In this document: piece after piece, positions 1 to 5,977 of the stretch
Layout: the number at the start of each line of letters is the position of its first letter
How positions within the stretch are numbered: position 1 is the first letter of the stretch
Assembly: GCA_038321545.1 (NCBI GenBank)
Contig: JBBQFB010000195.1
Location: 1-7,354 of the forward strand
Source: VFJZ01 sp038321545
GTDB taxonomy: Bacteria > Actinomycetota > Thermoleophilia > Gaiellales > F1-60-MAGs149
Direction: 5' to 3'
Length of the DNA stretch: 7,354 nucleotides
Translations under genes and position numbers: made by a program
Notes under the pieces: generated by a model
Told to the model about the DNA's origin: nothing
What the model saw: the letters and a program-made list of their open reading frames with translations, nothing else
Database searches by the model: none

Positions 1-2
1 TG

Positions 3-329
3 CTCGCCGTGGCCGTCACGCTGCTGCCCGATCGCAGCCCGTCCGCGGCGGCACCTGCCCGGGCCCCCGCGGCGCCGCGGCCGGCGCGGGACGAGCCGGC
101 GGTGGCGCCCGAGCCGGCTCCGGCGCGCGTGCGCACGCCCAAGGCCCGCGCTACGAGGGCGATCGCGAAGCCCTCCACGCCGCGCCGTCGCCACCGGCCG
201 GCGAGGGCGAAGAAGCATCTGGCCGCGCCCGTCGCGATGCCGCGCCCGGCAAAGCGGGTGCCGGCGGCACCTGCGGACGACGCGGTGCCGGTGGCCGGCG
301 GCGACGCGGATCCGCTGCCTGCCCTGTAG
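3..329 (+). CDS. C-terminal part of an unidentified protein with a basic Ala/Pro-rich tail (5' end outside window)
   Basis: The reading frame is open from the window edge to a TAG at 327-329, so the gene most likely begins upstream. A GTG at position 9 is a possible start, but no ribosome binding site is visible before it. The first visible residues (LAVAVTLLP) look like the end of a hydrophobic segment. What follows is low-complexity: Ala/Pro-rich, then a strongly basic stretch (PRRRHRPARAKKH at about residues 59-71, counted from the GTG) and a short acidic end. Such tails occur on membrane or secreted proteins and on histone-H1-like DNA-binding proteins. No domain is recognisable and I assign no function. 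The frame shows the codon bias of its neighbours, which favours real coding, but high GC also opens spurious frames. It ends 24 nt before cdd, and the putative cdd promoter lies in that gap. Confidence 0.5.
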   Translation, partial: LAVAVTLLPDRSPSAAAPARAPAAPRPARDEPAVAPEPAPARVRTPKARATRAIAKPSTPRRRHRPARAKKHLAAPVAMPRPAKRVPAAPADDAVPVAGGDADPLPAL

Positions 330-341
330 CGACCGGCCTTC

Positions 342-347
342 TACACT
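342..347 (+). promoter_or_regulatory. Putative -10 element of a leaderless cdd transcript
   Basis: TACACT matches the actinobacterial -10 pattern TANNNT. Exactly 6 nt separate it from the cdd ATG, so transcription would begin at or next to the A of the start codon. No Shine-Dalgarno sequence lies in the short gap after the upstream stop, as expected for a leaderless mRNA. No convincing -35 box is seen. The same arrangement (TANNNT, 6 nt, ATG) occurs before the first deoC. Confidence 0.5.
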
Positions 348-353
348 CACCGC

Positions 354-746
354 ATGCGTCCGGCCACTGACGAGGAGCGCCGCCTGCACGGCATTGCCGA
401 GACGGCCCGCGAACGCGCCTACGCGCCCTATTCGCGGTTCACGGTCGGCGCGGCCGTGGTGACGGAGTCCGGTGACGTGGTGACCGGCGGTAACGTCGAG
501 AACGGCTCGTTCGGCATGACCATCTGCGCCGAGCGGTCCGCGATCGTGCGCGCCCTGGCCGAGGGCCACCGGAGGTTCGTTGCCGTCGTGGTCGCGGGGC
601 CGTCCGAGAGCGTGCCGCCCTGTGGTGGGTGCCGGCAGGTGCTGGCCGAGTTCGCCGATGCCGACTGCACGATCACGTTTCCGCGGGACGGCGAGCTGAT
701 GACGTTCACGCTCGACGAGATCCTGCCGGAGCGCTTCTCGCTGTGA
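354..746 (+). CDS. cdd: Cytidine deaminase
   Basis: Zinc-dependent hydrolytic deamination of cytidine and deoxycytidine to uridine and deoxyuridine in cytosolic pyrimidine salvage. At 130 residues it has the length of the small homotetrameric class. The signature is complete: a YAPYSRFTVGAA segment (23-34) that forms the substrate pocket, N47-V-E49-N for ribose contacts, C58-A-E60 with the zinc ligand Cys58 and the proton-shuttling Glu60, and P89-C90-G-G-C93 with the two other zinc ligands. The ATG at 354 is chosen because a good -10 element lies 6 nt before it and the family's N-terminal helix follows directly. Its TGA overlaps the GTG of era by 4 nt, so the two are probably co-transcribed and translationally coupled. 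A cdd-era neighbourhood is common in Gram-positive bacteria. Nothing appears degenerate. Confidence 0.96.
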   Translation: MRPATDEERRLHGIAETARERAYAPYSRFTVGAAVVTESGDVVTGGNVENGSFGMTICAERSAIVRALAEGHRRFVAVVVAGPSESVPPCGGCRQVLAEFADADCTITFPRDGELMTFTLDEILPERFSL

Positions 747-1630
747 GCGACGCCTTCCGCTCCGGCCTGGTCGGCGTCGCCGGGCGGCCGAACGTCGGCA
801 AGTCGACGCTCGTGAACGCGCTCTGCGGCTCGCATGTCTCGATCGTGTCCGACAAGCCGCAGACGACGCGCCGCCGCGTGGCCGGTGTGATGAACGGCGA
901 GGACTGGCAGCTGGTGCTGCTCGACCTCCCGGGCTTCCAGACGCCGCGCGACGGGCTCACCGGGCGCATGCAGCGGACCGTCGACGAGACGCTTGCCGAC
1001 GTCGACGTCGTCCTGTTCGTCCTGGACGGCACCGAGTCGCCCGGTGCGGGCGACCGCTTCATCGCGACCCGCGTGTTCGCCTCGGCCACGCCGGTCGTGA
1101 TCGCCGTCAACAAGATCGACCGCCTCAGCCCGGCAGCGATCGGCGCCTCGATCGAGAAGATCGCCGCGCTGGGCGACTTCGCAGCGCTCGTACCCATCTC
1201 CGCGAAGCGCCGCGACGGCATCGACCGGATCGCCGACGAGCTGCTCACGCACGCTCCCGAAGGCCCGGCGCTGTACCCCGTGAACGCGACTTCGGGCGAT
1301 CCGGTGCGGCTGCGCATCGGTGAGCTGGTGCGGGAGGCGGCGCTGAACCGCACGCACGAGGAGGTGCCGCACGCTGTCGCGGTGCTGGTCGAGGAGTACA
1401 CGCCGCCGACCCGCAAGCATGCGGCGCGCATCACGTGCTCGCTGCTCTGCGATCACGAGTCGCAGAAGGGCATCCTGGTCGGCAAGAACGGCGCCATGAT
1501 CCGCCAGATCGGCGCCGATGCGAGGCCGGGTATCGAGCGTCTGCTGGGCGCGAAGGTGATGCTCGAGCTGACGGTCCGCGTCCGTCGCGGCTGGCGCGAC
1601 GACGACCGCGTGCTCGACCAGCTGGGCTGA
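743..1630 (+). CDS. era: GTPase Era, ribosome small-subunit assembly
   Basis: Era binds the 3' end of 16S rRNA and helps mature the 30S subunit, acting in the cytosol and at the membrane. The 295-residue product has the normal size and domain order. G1 is GRPNVGKS (14-21); a likely G2 is in KPQTTRRR (38-45); G3 is DLPG (61-64); G4 is NKID (123-126); G5 is SAK (153-155). After a linker, the C-terminal KH RNA-binding domain carries the GxxG loop G247-K-N-G250 and ends with the usual RRGWRDD segment. The start is the GTG at 743, overlapping the cdd stop as GTGA, with a GGAG 11 nt upstream inside cdd; the longer open frame extending back into cdd is not used. The G3 box is unusual: most Era proteins have DTPG followed by a His-containing loop, whereas here it is DLPGFQTPRD. 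All residues needed for GTP binding are present. Confidence 0.96.
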   Translation: MSDAFRSGLVGVAGRPNVGKSTLVNALCGSHVSIVSDKPQTTRRRVAGVMNGEDWQLVLLDLPGFQTPRDGLTGRMQRTVDETLADVDVVLFVLDGTESPGAGDRFIATRVFASATPVVIAVNKIDRLSPAAIGASIEKIAALGDFAALVPISAKRRDGIDRIADELLTHAPEGPALYPVNATSGDPVRLRIGELVREAALNRTHEEVPHAVAVLVEEYTPPTRKHAARITCSLLCDHESQKGILVGKNGAMIRQIGADARPGIERLLGAKVMLELTVRVRRGWRDDDRVLDQLG

Positions 1631-1793
1631 AGAGCCCTAGCGGCCCGTTCGTGCCGCCCGGAGCGCGGACCGCGCATCCGAGCGTCCAGCCGTGCCAGAT
1701 CGGTCAAGATGCGCGCCTTCCGTTACAAAGCGTTCTGGGGTCTGACCCCCGTGGCCGGGCGTTTCGGGGTCAGACCCCAGGCATGATTCGGGC
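1631..1793. other. Intergenic region between era and the EutA-like gene
   Basis: This 163-nt gap is the longest non-coding stretch in the window. Its main content is the inverted repeat near its right end. A CATGAT at 1782-1787 lies exactly 6 nt before the ATG of the next gene, the spacing of the two better leaderless promoters in the window, but its first base departs from TANNNT, so it is only a weak candidate -10. No Shine-Dalgarno, riboswitch or tRNA-like fold is apparent. Short frames across it have no family resemblance. Confidence 0.6.
1735..1780. repeat. Perfect 15-bp inverted repeat with palindromic arms (REP-like element or hairpin)
   Basis: The left arm CTGGGGTCTGACCCC (1735-1749) and right arm GGGGTCAGACCCCAG (1766-1780) are exact reverse complements separated by 16 nt. 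Each arm also holds a smaller palindrome, GGGGTC-N-GACCCC, so the locus could fold as one long hairpin or two short ones. It lies 105 nt after era and 13 nt before the next gene. There is no U-tract, so a classical intrinsic terminator is not supported, although the hairpin could still slow transcription or protect the era mRNA 3' end. From memory, the core GGGGTC(T/A)GACCCC recurs as a dispersed intergenic repeat in diverse high-GC bacteria, sometimes with REP-associated transposases; I could not check copy number here. Confidence 0.75.
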
Positions 1794-2558
1794 ATGTCGC
1801 TGACGGAATCTGCCTCCTGGAACGCGCTTGATGCCTCCTTCGACGAGCGGGGACCCGTACCCGTCGGGCTGCTGCTGCTGGCCACCGACCGGGCGTCCGG
1901 CAGCGACGTCGCCGCGTTCCTGCCGGACGGGATCGAGGCGTACGCCACCCGCATCCCGATGGACGTCGTCGCCACGCCCGAGACGCTCGCGCGGCTCGGC
2001 GACCACCTGACCGAGGGCGCCCGGCTGCTCGCTCCGGGCGGGCCGCTCGCCGCGATCGGGTTCTCGTGCACGTCCGGCACCGTCGCGGTCGGCGCCGAGC
2101 GGGCGCGGTCGAAGATCGCCGCCGGCCGGCCCGGCGTGCCCGTCTGCACGCCTGTCGAGGCGGCCGTGAAGGCGCTCGACGCGCTCGGCACGCGCCGCAT
2201 CGCCCTGCTGACGCCCTACCTCGACGGCCCCAGCGACCTGATCGCCGGGTTCTTCGCCGCCGGCGGCATCGAGATCGTGACGCGCGCCAGCTTCAAGCTC
2301 GACGGCGACCCCGAGATGAACCGCGTCTCGCGGGCATCCCTGATCGACGCCGGGCAGCAACTCGGCTCGCACCCCGCCGCCGAGGCGCTGTTCATCTCGT
2401 GCACGGGCCTGCGCACGCGACACGTGGTCGAGCCGCTCGAGGAGCTGCTCGGCAAGCCGGTCGTCACGTCGAACCAGGCGCTGGCGTGGGATCTGGCGCG
2501 CACCGCCGGCGTGGCGGATCAGCCGCCCGGCCGCGGCCGGCTCTTCCGCGTGGCCTAG
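1794..2558 (+). CDS. Asp/Glu racemase-superfamily protein, EutA / maleate isomerase / arylmalonate decarboxylase-like
   Basis: The 254-residue cytosolic protein has the two-domain pattern of cofactor-independent Asp/Glu racemase-fold enzymes. Each half supplies a catalytic cysteine: Cys92 in IGFSCTSGTV and Cys203 in ALFISCTGLR. The early GLLLLATDR (25-33), the RIALLTPY segment opening the second half and the late KPVVTSNQALAWD most resemble, from memory, the EutA protein of ectoine-utilisation loci, then maleate cis-trans isomerases and arylmalonate decarboxylases. Known members isomerise maleate, decarboxylate aryl malonates or act on related dicarboxylates; the EutA reaction is not firmly established. 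No other ectoine genes are in the window, so pathway assignment is uncertain. This EutA is unrelated to ethanolamine-utilisation EutA. The ATG at 1794 has no Shine-Dalgarno; a weak -10-like CATGAT 6 nt upstream suggests a leaderless start. The stop overlaps the stop of the convergent ggt-like gene within CTAG (2555-2558). Confidence 0.85.
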   Translation: MSLTESASWNALDASFDERGPVPVGLLLLATDRASGSDVAAFLPDGIEAYATRIPMDVVATPETLARLGDHLTEGARLLAPGGPLAAIGFSCTSGTVAVGAERARSKIAAGRPGVPVCTPVEAAVKALDALGTRRIALLTPYLDGPSDLIAGFFAAGGIEIVTRASFKLDGDPEMNRVSRASLIDAGQQLGSHPAAEALFISCTGLRTRHVVEPLEELLGKPVVTSNQALAWDLARTAGVADQPPGRGRLFRVA

Positions 2559-4150
2559 CCCGCCAGCGCCGCGCCGTCGCAACGCGGGTCGCTCGCGACG
2601 CGGAACGCACCCTCGGCGCCGATCCGGATCATCTGCGCGTGCCCGGCCTCCTCGTCGAAGTCGGCCAGTTCCCGCACCTCGAATCCGGCGGCGGCCCACG
2701 CGTCGCGCTCCTCCTGACCGCAGCGCCCCTCGGCGAGCACGATGTCCGCCTGACCGCCGACACCGAGACCGCCGACCACGAACCGCGGAGCCGAGACCGC
2801 GTCGGCGGGCGCCTCGCCGCGGGTCGTCCGCAGCATCAGCTGCGCGTGGATCTGCGCCTGCGCGCTGCCGCCCATGGTGCCGTGGACGCCGACGATCCGG
2901 TCACCGCGCCGCACGAGCACGGGCATCAGCGTGTGCGCGGGCCGCTTGCCTCCCACGACCTGGTTCGGGGACGAGGGGTCGACCGAGAAGTACGCGCCGC
3001 GGTTGTGCAGGATCACGCCGGTGGTCGGGTCGAGGATCCCAGAGCCGAACTCGTAGAAGACCGACTGGATGATCACGACGGCATTGCCGGCTGCGTCGGC
3101 GGTCACGATCGCGATCGTGTCGCCCGTGGCCTTCGGCACGGCCGGGGCGGACGCCGCTCGCGCGCCCGTCCGGCGCGCCAGCGCGGCTTCGGCCATCTCC
3201 GCCAGGTGCCCGTCGGACAGCAGCTCGGACACCGGGACGCCGGCGAACCGCGGATCGGCCAGGTGACGGTCGCGGTCGATCGTGCTGAGCCGGAACAGCT
3301 CGGCGAGCAGGTCGGCGTCGGCGCCGAGCAAGTCGACGCCGCCGAGCCGCGTGGCCGCGCCGAGGATCTCGAGCAGCAGCAGGCCCTGCGAGTTCGGAGG
3401 CGCTGTCAGCACCTCCTCGTCGCCGAACGTGCCGACCAGCGGCGCGGTCACCTCGGTCACGTGCGCGCCGAGGTCATCCATCGTGAGCGGCGATCCGAGC
3501 GCGTTCAGCCTGGCGCAGATGGCCGCGCCGACCGGTCCGCGGTACAGCGCGCCGGCACCGTTGGCCTGGAGCGCGCGCAGTGTCCGCGCCAGCGCGGGCT
3601 GCACCAGCGCGTCGCCGACGGCAAGCACCCGCCCGTTCGGCCGGAACACCTCGTTCATGCCCTCGTCAGCCTCGATCTCGCCGCGGTGCTCCGCGTCGGC
3701 GAGCGACCTCGCGAGGCTCGGCGTGACCGCGACGCCCTCCTCGGCCATCCTGGCGGCCGGCTCGAGCAGGTCGGCGAACCGCAACGTCCCGCCGATCTCG
3801 CGCAGCGTCTCCCAGGCCGCGACGGCGCCGGGAACCGTGACGGAGTGGGCGCCGCGCACGGGCATCGCACCGAACTCGGCCGCGAGCCGCTCGGACGACG
3901 CGCCGGCCGGTGCGGCACCCGAGCCGTTGACGACCCGCACGACGCCGTCGGGGGTCGCCGCGAGCGCGATGACGTCGCCGCCGACAGCGCACATGTGCGG
4001 GTAGCAGACGGTCAGCGCAGCCGCCGCCGCGAGCGCGGCGTCGAACGCGGTGCCGCCGCGGCGGAAGATGACGTCGCCGGCCGCCGACGCGGCGGCGTGG
4101 GGGCTGGCGATCGCGTGGGCCCGGCCGGCGTCGGAGAGCCGCTCAGGCAT
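2555..4150 (-). CDS. ggt: Gamma-glutamyltransferase-family Ntn hydrolase, divergent (YwrD / acylase-like)
   Basis: A 531-residue GGT-fold precursor expected to cleave itself into large and small subunits. The likely nucleophile is Thr345 in GDTIAIV, giving a 187-residue small subunit, close to the family norm of about 20 kDa. Family landmarks are GGTAFDAALAA (32-42), VTVPGAVAAWE, GSGILDP, NRGAYFS, the KRPAHTLMP segment near the oxyanion hole and GTMGGS for the GG pair. Two features differ from glutathione-cleaving GGTs: the Arg that grips the gamma-glutamyl alpha-carboxylate (REVAP-type motif) is replaced by Ser77 in NGSGAAPA, and the residues after the nucleophile lack the usual TTH context. 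Both fit the YwrD or cephalosporin-acylase-like branch, so the substrate may not be glutathione. No signal peptide is visible, suggesting a cytosolic protein, unlike many secreted GGTs. The ATG at 4150 overlaps the ridA-like stop by 8 nt: last gene of a three-gene operon. Confidence 0.88.
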   Translation of the reverse strand: MPERLSDAGRAHAIASPHAAASAAGDVIFRRGGTAFDAALAAAAALTVCYPHMCAVGGDVIALAATPDGVVRVVNGSGAAPAGASSERLAAEFGAMPVRGAHSVTVPGAVAAWETLREIGGTLRFADLLEPAARMAEEGVAVTPSLARSLADAEHRGEIEADEGMNEVFRPNGRVLAVGDALVQPALARTLRALQANGAGALYRGPVGAAICARLNALGSPLTMDDLGAHVTEVTAPLVGTFGDEEVLTAPPNSQGLLLLEILGAATRLGGVDLLGADADLLAELFRLSTIDRDRHLADPRFAGVPVSELLSDGHLAEMAEAALARRTGARAASAPAVPKATGDTIAIVTADAAGNAVVIIQSVFYEFGSGILDPTTGVILHNRGAYFSVDPSSPNQVVGGKRPAHTLMPVLVRRGDRIVGVHGTMGGSAQAQIHAQLMLRTTRGEAPADAVSAPRFVVGGLGVGGQADIVLAEGRCGQEERDAWAAAGFEVRELADFDEEAGHAQMIRIGAEGAFRVASDPRCDGAALAG

Positions 4151-4637
4151 GGTCGTCGTCGAGCTCGACCTCGAGCCAGCACTCGAAGCAGTGGTTGTGC
4201 GCGAGGCTCTGGACGCCGATCGTGGCGCGCCCGCCGAGGCCGGCCTCCGGGCCGAACACGTCGCGGAGCAGGTCGGAGCAGCCCGACGAGACCAGGTGCA
4301 CGTCGGTGAAGTCGGGCGCGGCCGCCACGAAGCAGAGGTTGCGGACGAGGCAGCGGACGCGGTCGAGCGAGCCGACGGCGTAGCGGATGCCGGCGAGGCA
4401 GTTGAGCCCGGTCTGGCGGGCCGCCTCGTAGCCCTGCTCGACGGTCACGTCACGGCCGAGCCGCCCGGGGTGCACGGGGCCGGCCGGCCCCTCGGGCACA
4501 TGCCCCGACAGGTACAGCACGCGGTTCACGACGTGGTGGGACTTCATCGAGCCGAAGTCGCCGCCGTAGTAGCCGTCAGCATGGAAGTCGGGGATCAGGA
4601 GCCCGAGCTCCCGGGCGCGCGCCTCGCCGCCGCTCAC
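4143..4637 (-). CDS. RidA (YjgF/YER057c/UK114) family protein
   Basis: RidA proteins form trimers that hydrolyse reactive enamine/imine intermediates released by PLP enzymes; several subfamilies have other or unknown roles. This 164-residue protein fits the somewhat longer subgroup with an N-terminal extension: VVNRVLYLSGHVPE (36-49), LGRDVTVEQGYEAAR (60-74), LDRVRCLVRNLCFVAAAPDFTD (91-112), and a C-terminal strand WLEVEL (154-159). Arg137, in GRATIGV, aligns with the arginine that binds substrate carboxylate in active RidA, so deaminase activity is possible. The C-terminal part is richer in Cys and His (C120, H147, H149, C150, C153) than usual for the family. The start is GTG at 4637, inside a GTGA overlap with the stop of the DUF4015 gene; a longer open frame upstream is shadow. 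Its TGA lies inside the start of the ggt-like gene. No Shine-Dalgarno is clear, so translation probably depends on coupling. Confidence 0.9.
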   Translation of the reverse strand: MSGGEARARELGLLIPDFHADGYYGGDFGSMKSHHVVNRVLYLSGHVPEGPAGPVHPGRLGRDVTVEQGYEAARQTGLNCLAGIRYAVGSLDRVRCLVRNLCFVAAAPDFTDVHLVSSGCSDLLRDVFGPEAGLGGRATIGVQSLAHNHCFECWLEVELDDDHA

Positions 4638-5896
4638 TTCGCGGCGGGGAACTGCAGCATGTCGGGCTGGTACGCCGCCCTCGGGTTCCACAACAGGAAC
4701 CCGCGCTCGGTATGGTCGCGCAGCGCCTCGACCTGTGCCATCACCTGGGTCGGGCCGTATTTGTGTTCGATCCAGTCGTACGCCTGGATCCACGGCCGCA
4801 GCTCGGCCGTGCCGCCGACGGCCTTCTTCTTCCAGTCGATCATCGTCGCCTCGACCAGGTCGTGCGGGTTGCAGACCGGGCAGGCGATGCCGTAGGAGTT
4901 GGCGGCGTACCCCTGCGGGTAGATCATCGGCGACATCACGTCGACAATGTTCTTGAGCTTGTCGGGGTTCTGGCCGATGCCGAGATCCTCGGTCGCGGCC
5001 AGGCCGAACAGGTCGGCCGAGACGCGGATCTTGAGCGGGTGCAGCGCCTCGACGGCGTTCTTGAGGTAGCCGGCGATCGCGGACTCCATCTTCGCCTTGG
5101 TGCGATCGAGCTTGACGTTCGACAGGTCGCCGTCGGTGGGGAACCTCGTGTAGTCGAACTGGATCTCGTCGAAGCCGACCTTGGCGGCCGCCTTGGCGAC
5201 GTCTGCGAGGTAGGTCCAGTTCGTCTTGTTGTACGGATTGAGCCAGCCGAGCCCGGCGTGGTTCTTCCAAACGCCGCCGTCGATGGTGCGGATCGCGCGC
5301 TTGGACGCGTACTCCGCCACGACCGGATCCTCGAACGACACGACGCGGCCGATCACGTAGAACCCGGCGGCGTGCAGCTGCTCGACGATCACGCGCGGCT
5401 CGTAGATGTCCTTCGCCGCGCCCGACTTGATCGCGAGCGACGGCATGCCCTCGGTGAACGCGATGTCGCCGTTCTCGTTCTTGATGTCGAGCTCGACGGC
5501 GTTCAGGCCCGTGTCCGGGTTGTACGCGTCGATGAACTTCTTGATCGCGCTCTGGTCGTTCCCGAGGTACATCGAGAAGTGCGCCGCGCGCACCTCGGAC
5601 GGGGCCGGGAACGGCTGCGAGCCCGCTGCCTCGGTCGTCGCTGCGGCGGCAGTCGTGGCTGCCGGCGCCGACGTCGTCTTGGCTACCGCCTTCTTGTTGT
5701 CCGACGGGAACTTGCCGGCAAACACGAAGCCCGCGACGGGCAGCACCAGCACGGCGACGGCGATCGCACGACGGCGCCGGAACACCTTGTGCATCTGATC
5801 GCGCTCAGCGCGGCGCGAGCGGATCTTCGCGATCTCCGCTTCGCGGTCGCGCTGGATGAAGTCGTCGAAATCCAATGGAGGAGAACGGGGTTGCAT
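4634..5896 (-). CDS. Membrane-anchored DUF4015 putative glycoside hydrolase
   Basis: A 420-residue protein with a charged cytoplasmic N-terminus (1-43, ending KVFRRRR), one transmembrane helix (about 44-61), a Thr/Ala-rich linker (about 64-100) and a large extracellular domain (about 102-415). The domain matches DUF4015 (Pfam glycoside-hydrolase-like, TIM-barrel type): VELDIKNENGDIAF near its start, YVIGRVVSFEDP, GFDEIQFDYTRFPTDG with acidic residues D243, E244 and D248 at a barrel-strand end, VSADLFGL, MSPMIYPQGY, and WIQAYDW near the C-terminus. Family members are presumed carbohydrate-active, and I know of no firmly established substrate. A C339-P-V-C342 pair may form a disulfide or metal site. 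The ATG at 5896 has no Shine-Dalgarno; a -10-like TATGCT abuts it (5902-5897), so the true start might be slightly downstream. The positive-inside charge fits N-in/C-out topology. First gene of the operon with the RidA- and GGT-like genes. Confidence 0.88.
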   Translation of the reverse strand: MQPRSPPLDFDDFIQRDREAEIAKIRSRRAERDQMHKVFRRRRAIAVAVLVLPVAGFVFAGKFPSDNKKAVAKTTSAPAATTAAAATTEAAGSQPFPAPSEVRAAHFSMYLGNDQSAIKKFIDAYNPDTGLNAVELDIKNENGDIAFTEGMPSLAIKSGAAKDIYEPRVIVEQLHAAGFYVIGRVVSFEDPVVAEYASKRAIRTIDGGVWKNHAGLGWLNPYNKTNWTYLADVAKAAAKVGFDEIQFDYTRFPTDGDLSNVKLDRTKAKMESAIAGYLKNAVEALHPLKIRVSADLFGLAATEDLGIGQNPDKLKNIVDVMSPMIYPQGYAANSYGIACPVCNPHDLVEATMIDWKKKAVGGTAELRPWIQAYDWIEHKYGPTQVMAQVEALRDHTERGFLLWNPRAAYQPDMLQFPAAK

Positions 5897-5965
5897 AGCA
5901 TACAGGCACCGCGGGATTCACTGCGAGGCCGTGTGGTGCTGTGCGGGCTGTGGCGCGCCCGGCGG

Positions 5966-5971
5966 TACGAT
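5966..5971 (+). promoter_or_regulatory. Putative -10 element of a leaderless deoC transcript
   Basis: TACGAT fits TANNNT and is exactly 6 nt from the ATG at 5978, putting the transcription start at or next to the start codon. The gap between the two divergent genes is only 81 nt (5897-5977), so promoters for both must fit there, probably back to back. No good -35 hexamer and no Shine-Dalgarno is seen. A competing ATG at 5970 overlaps the element and is in another frame. Confidence 0.5.
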
Positions 5972-5977
5972 GAACCG

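Noticed and set aside
428..1456. Minus-strand open frames of 242 and 342 codons opposite cdd and era
   Set aside because: Composition is typical of antisense shadows and both opposite genes have complete family signatures.
1735..1780. The inverted repeat as a classical rho-independent terminator for era
   Set aside because: No run of T follows either arm and the stem is 105 nt from the era stop; a hairpin role stays possible, but the terminator label is not supported.
2066..4309. A 747-codon open frame on the plus strand across the EutA-like and GGT-like genes
   Set aside because: It is Arg/Gly/Ala-rich low-complexity translation antisense to, or out of frame with, two clear protein families; high GC makes such frames common.
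4638..5270. An upstream extension of the RidA-like frame into the DUF4015 gene
   Set aside because: The extra part is Arg-rich out-of-frame translation of DUF4015; RidA similarity begins after the GTG at 4637, which forms a GTGA overlap.
5897..5902. TATGCT on the minus strand as a -10 element for the DUF4015 operon
   Set aside because: It touches the ATG, so transcription would start inside the coding sequence, and no -35 is visible; mentioned in the gene entry but too weak to list as a site.
4712..5977. A long in-frame upstream extension of the first deoC
   Set aside because: It is antisense to the DUF4015 gene, resembles no protein family, and DeoC homology begins right after the ATG at 5978, which has a promoter-like element before it.
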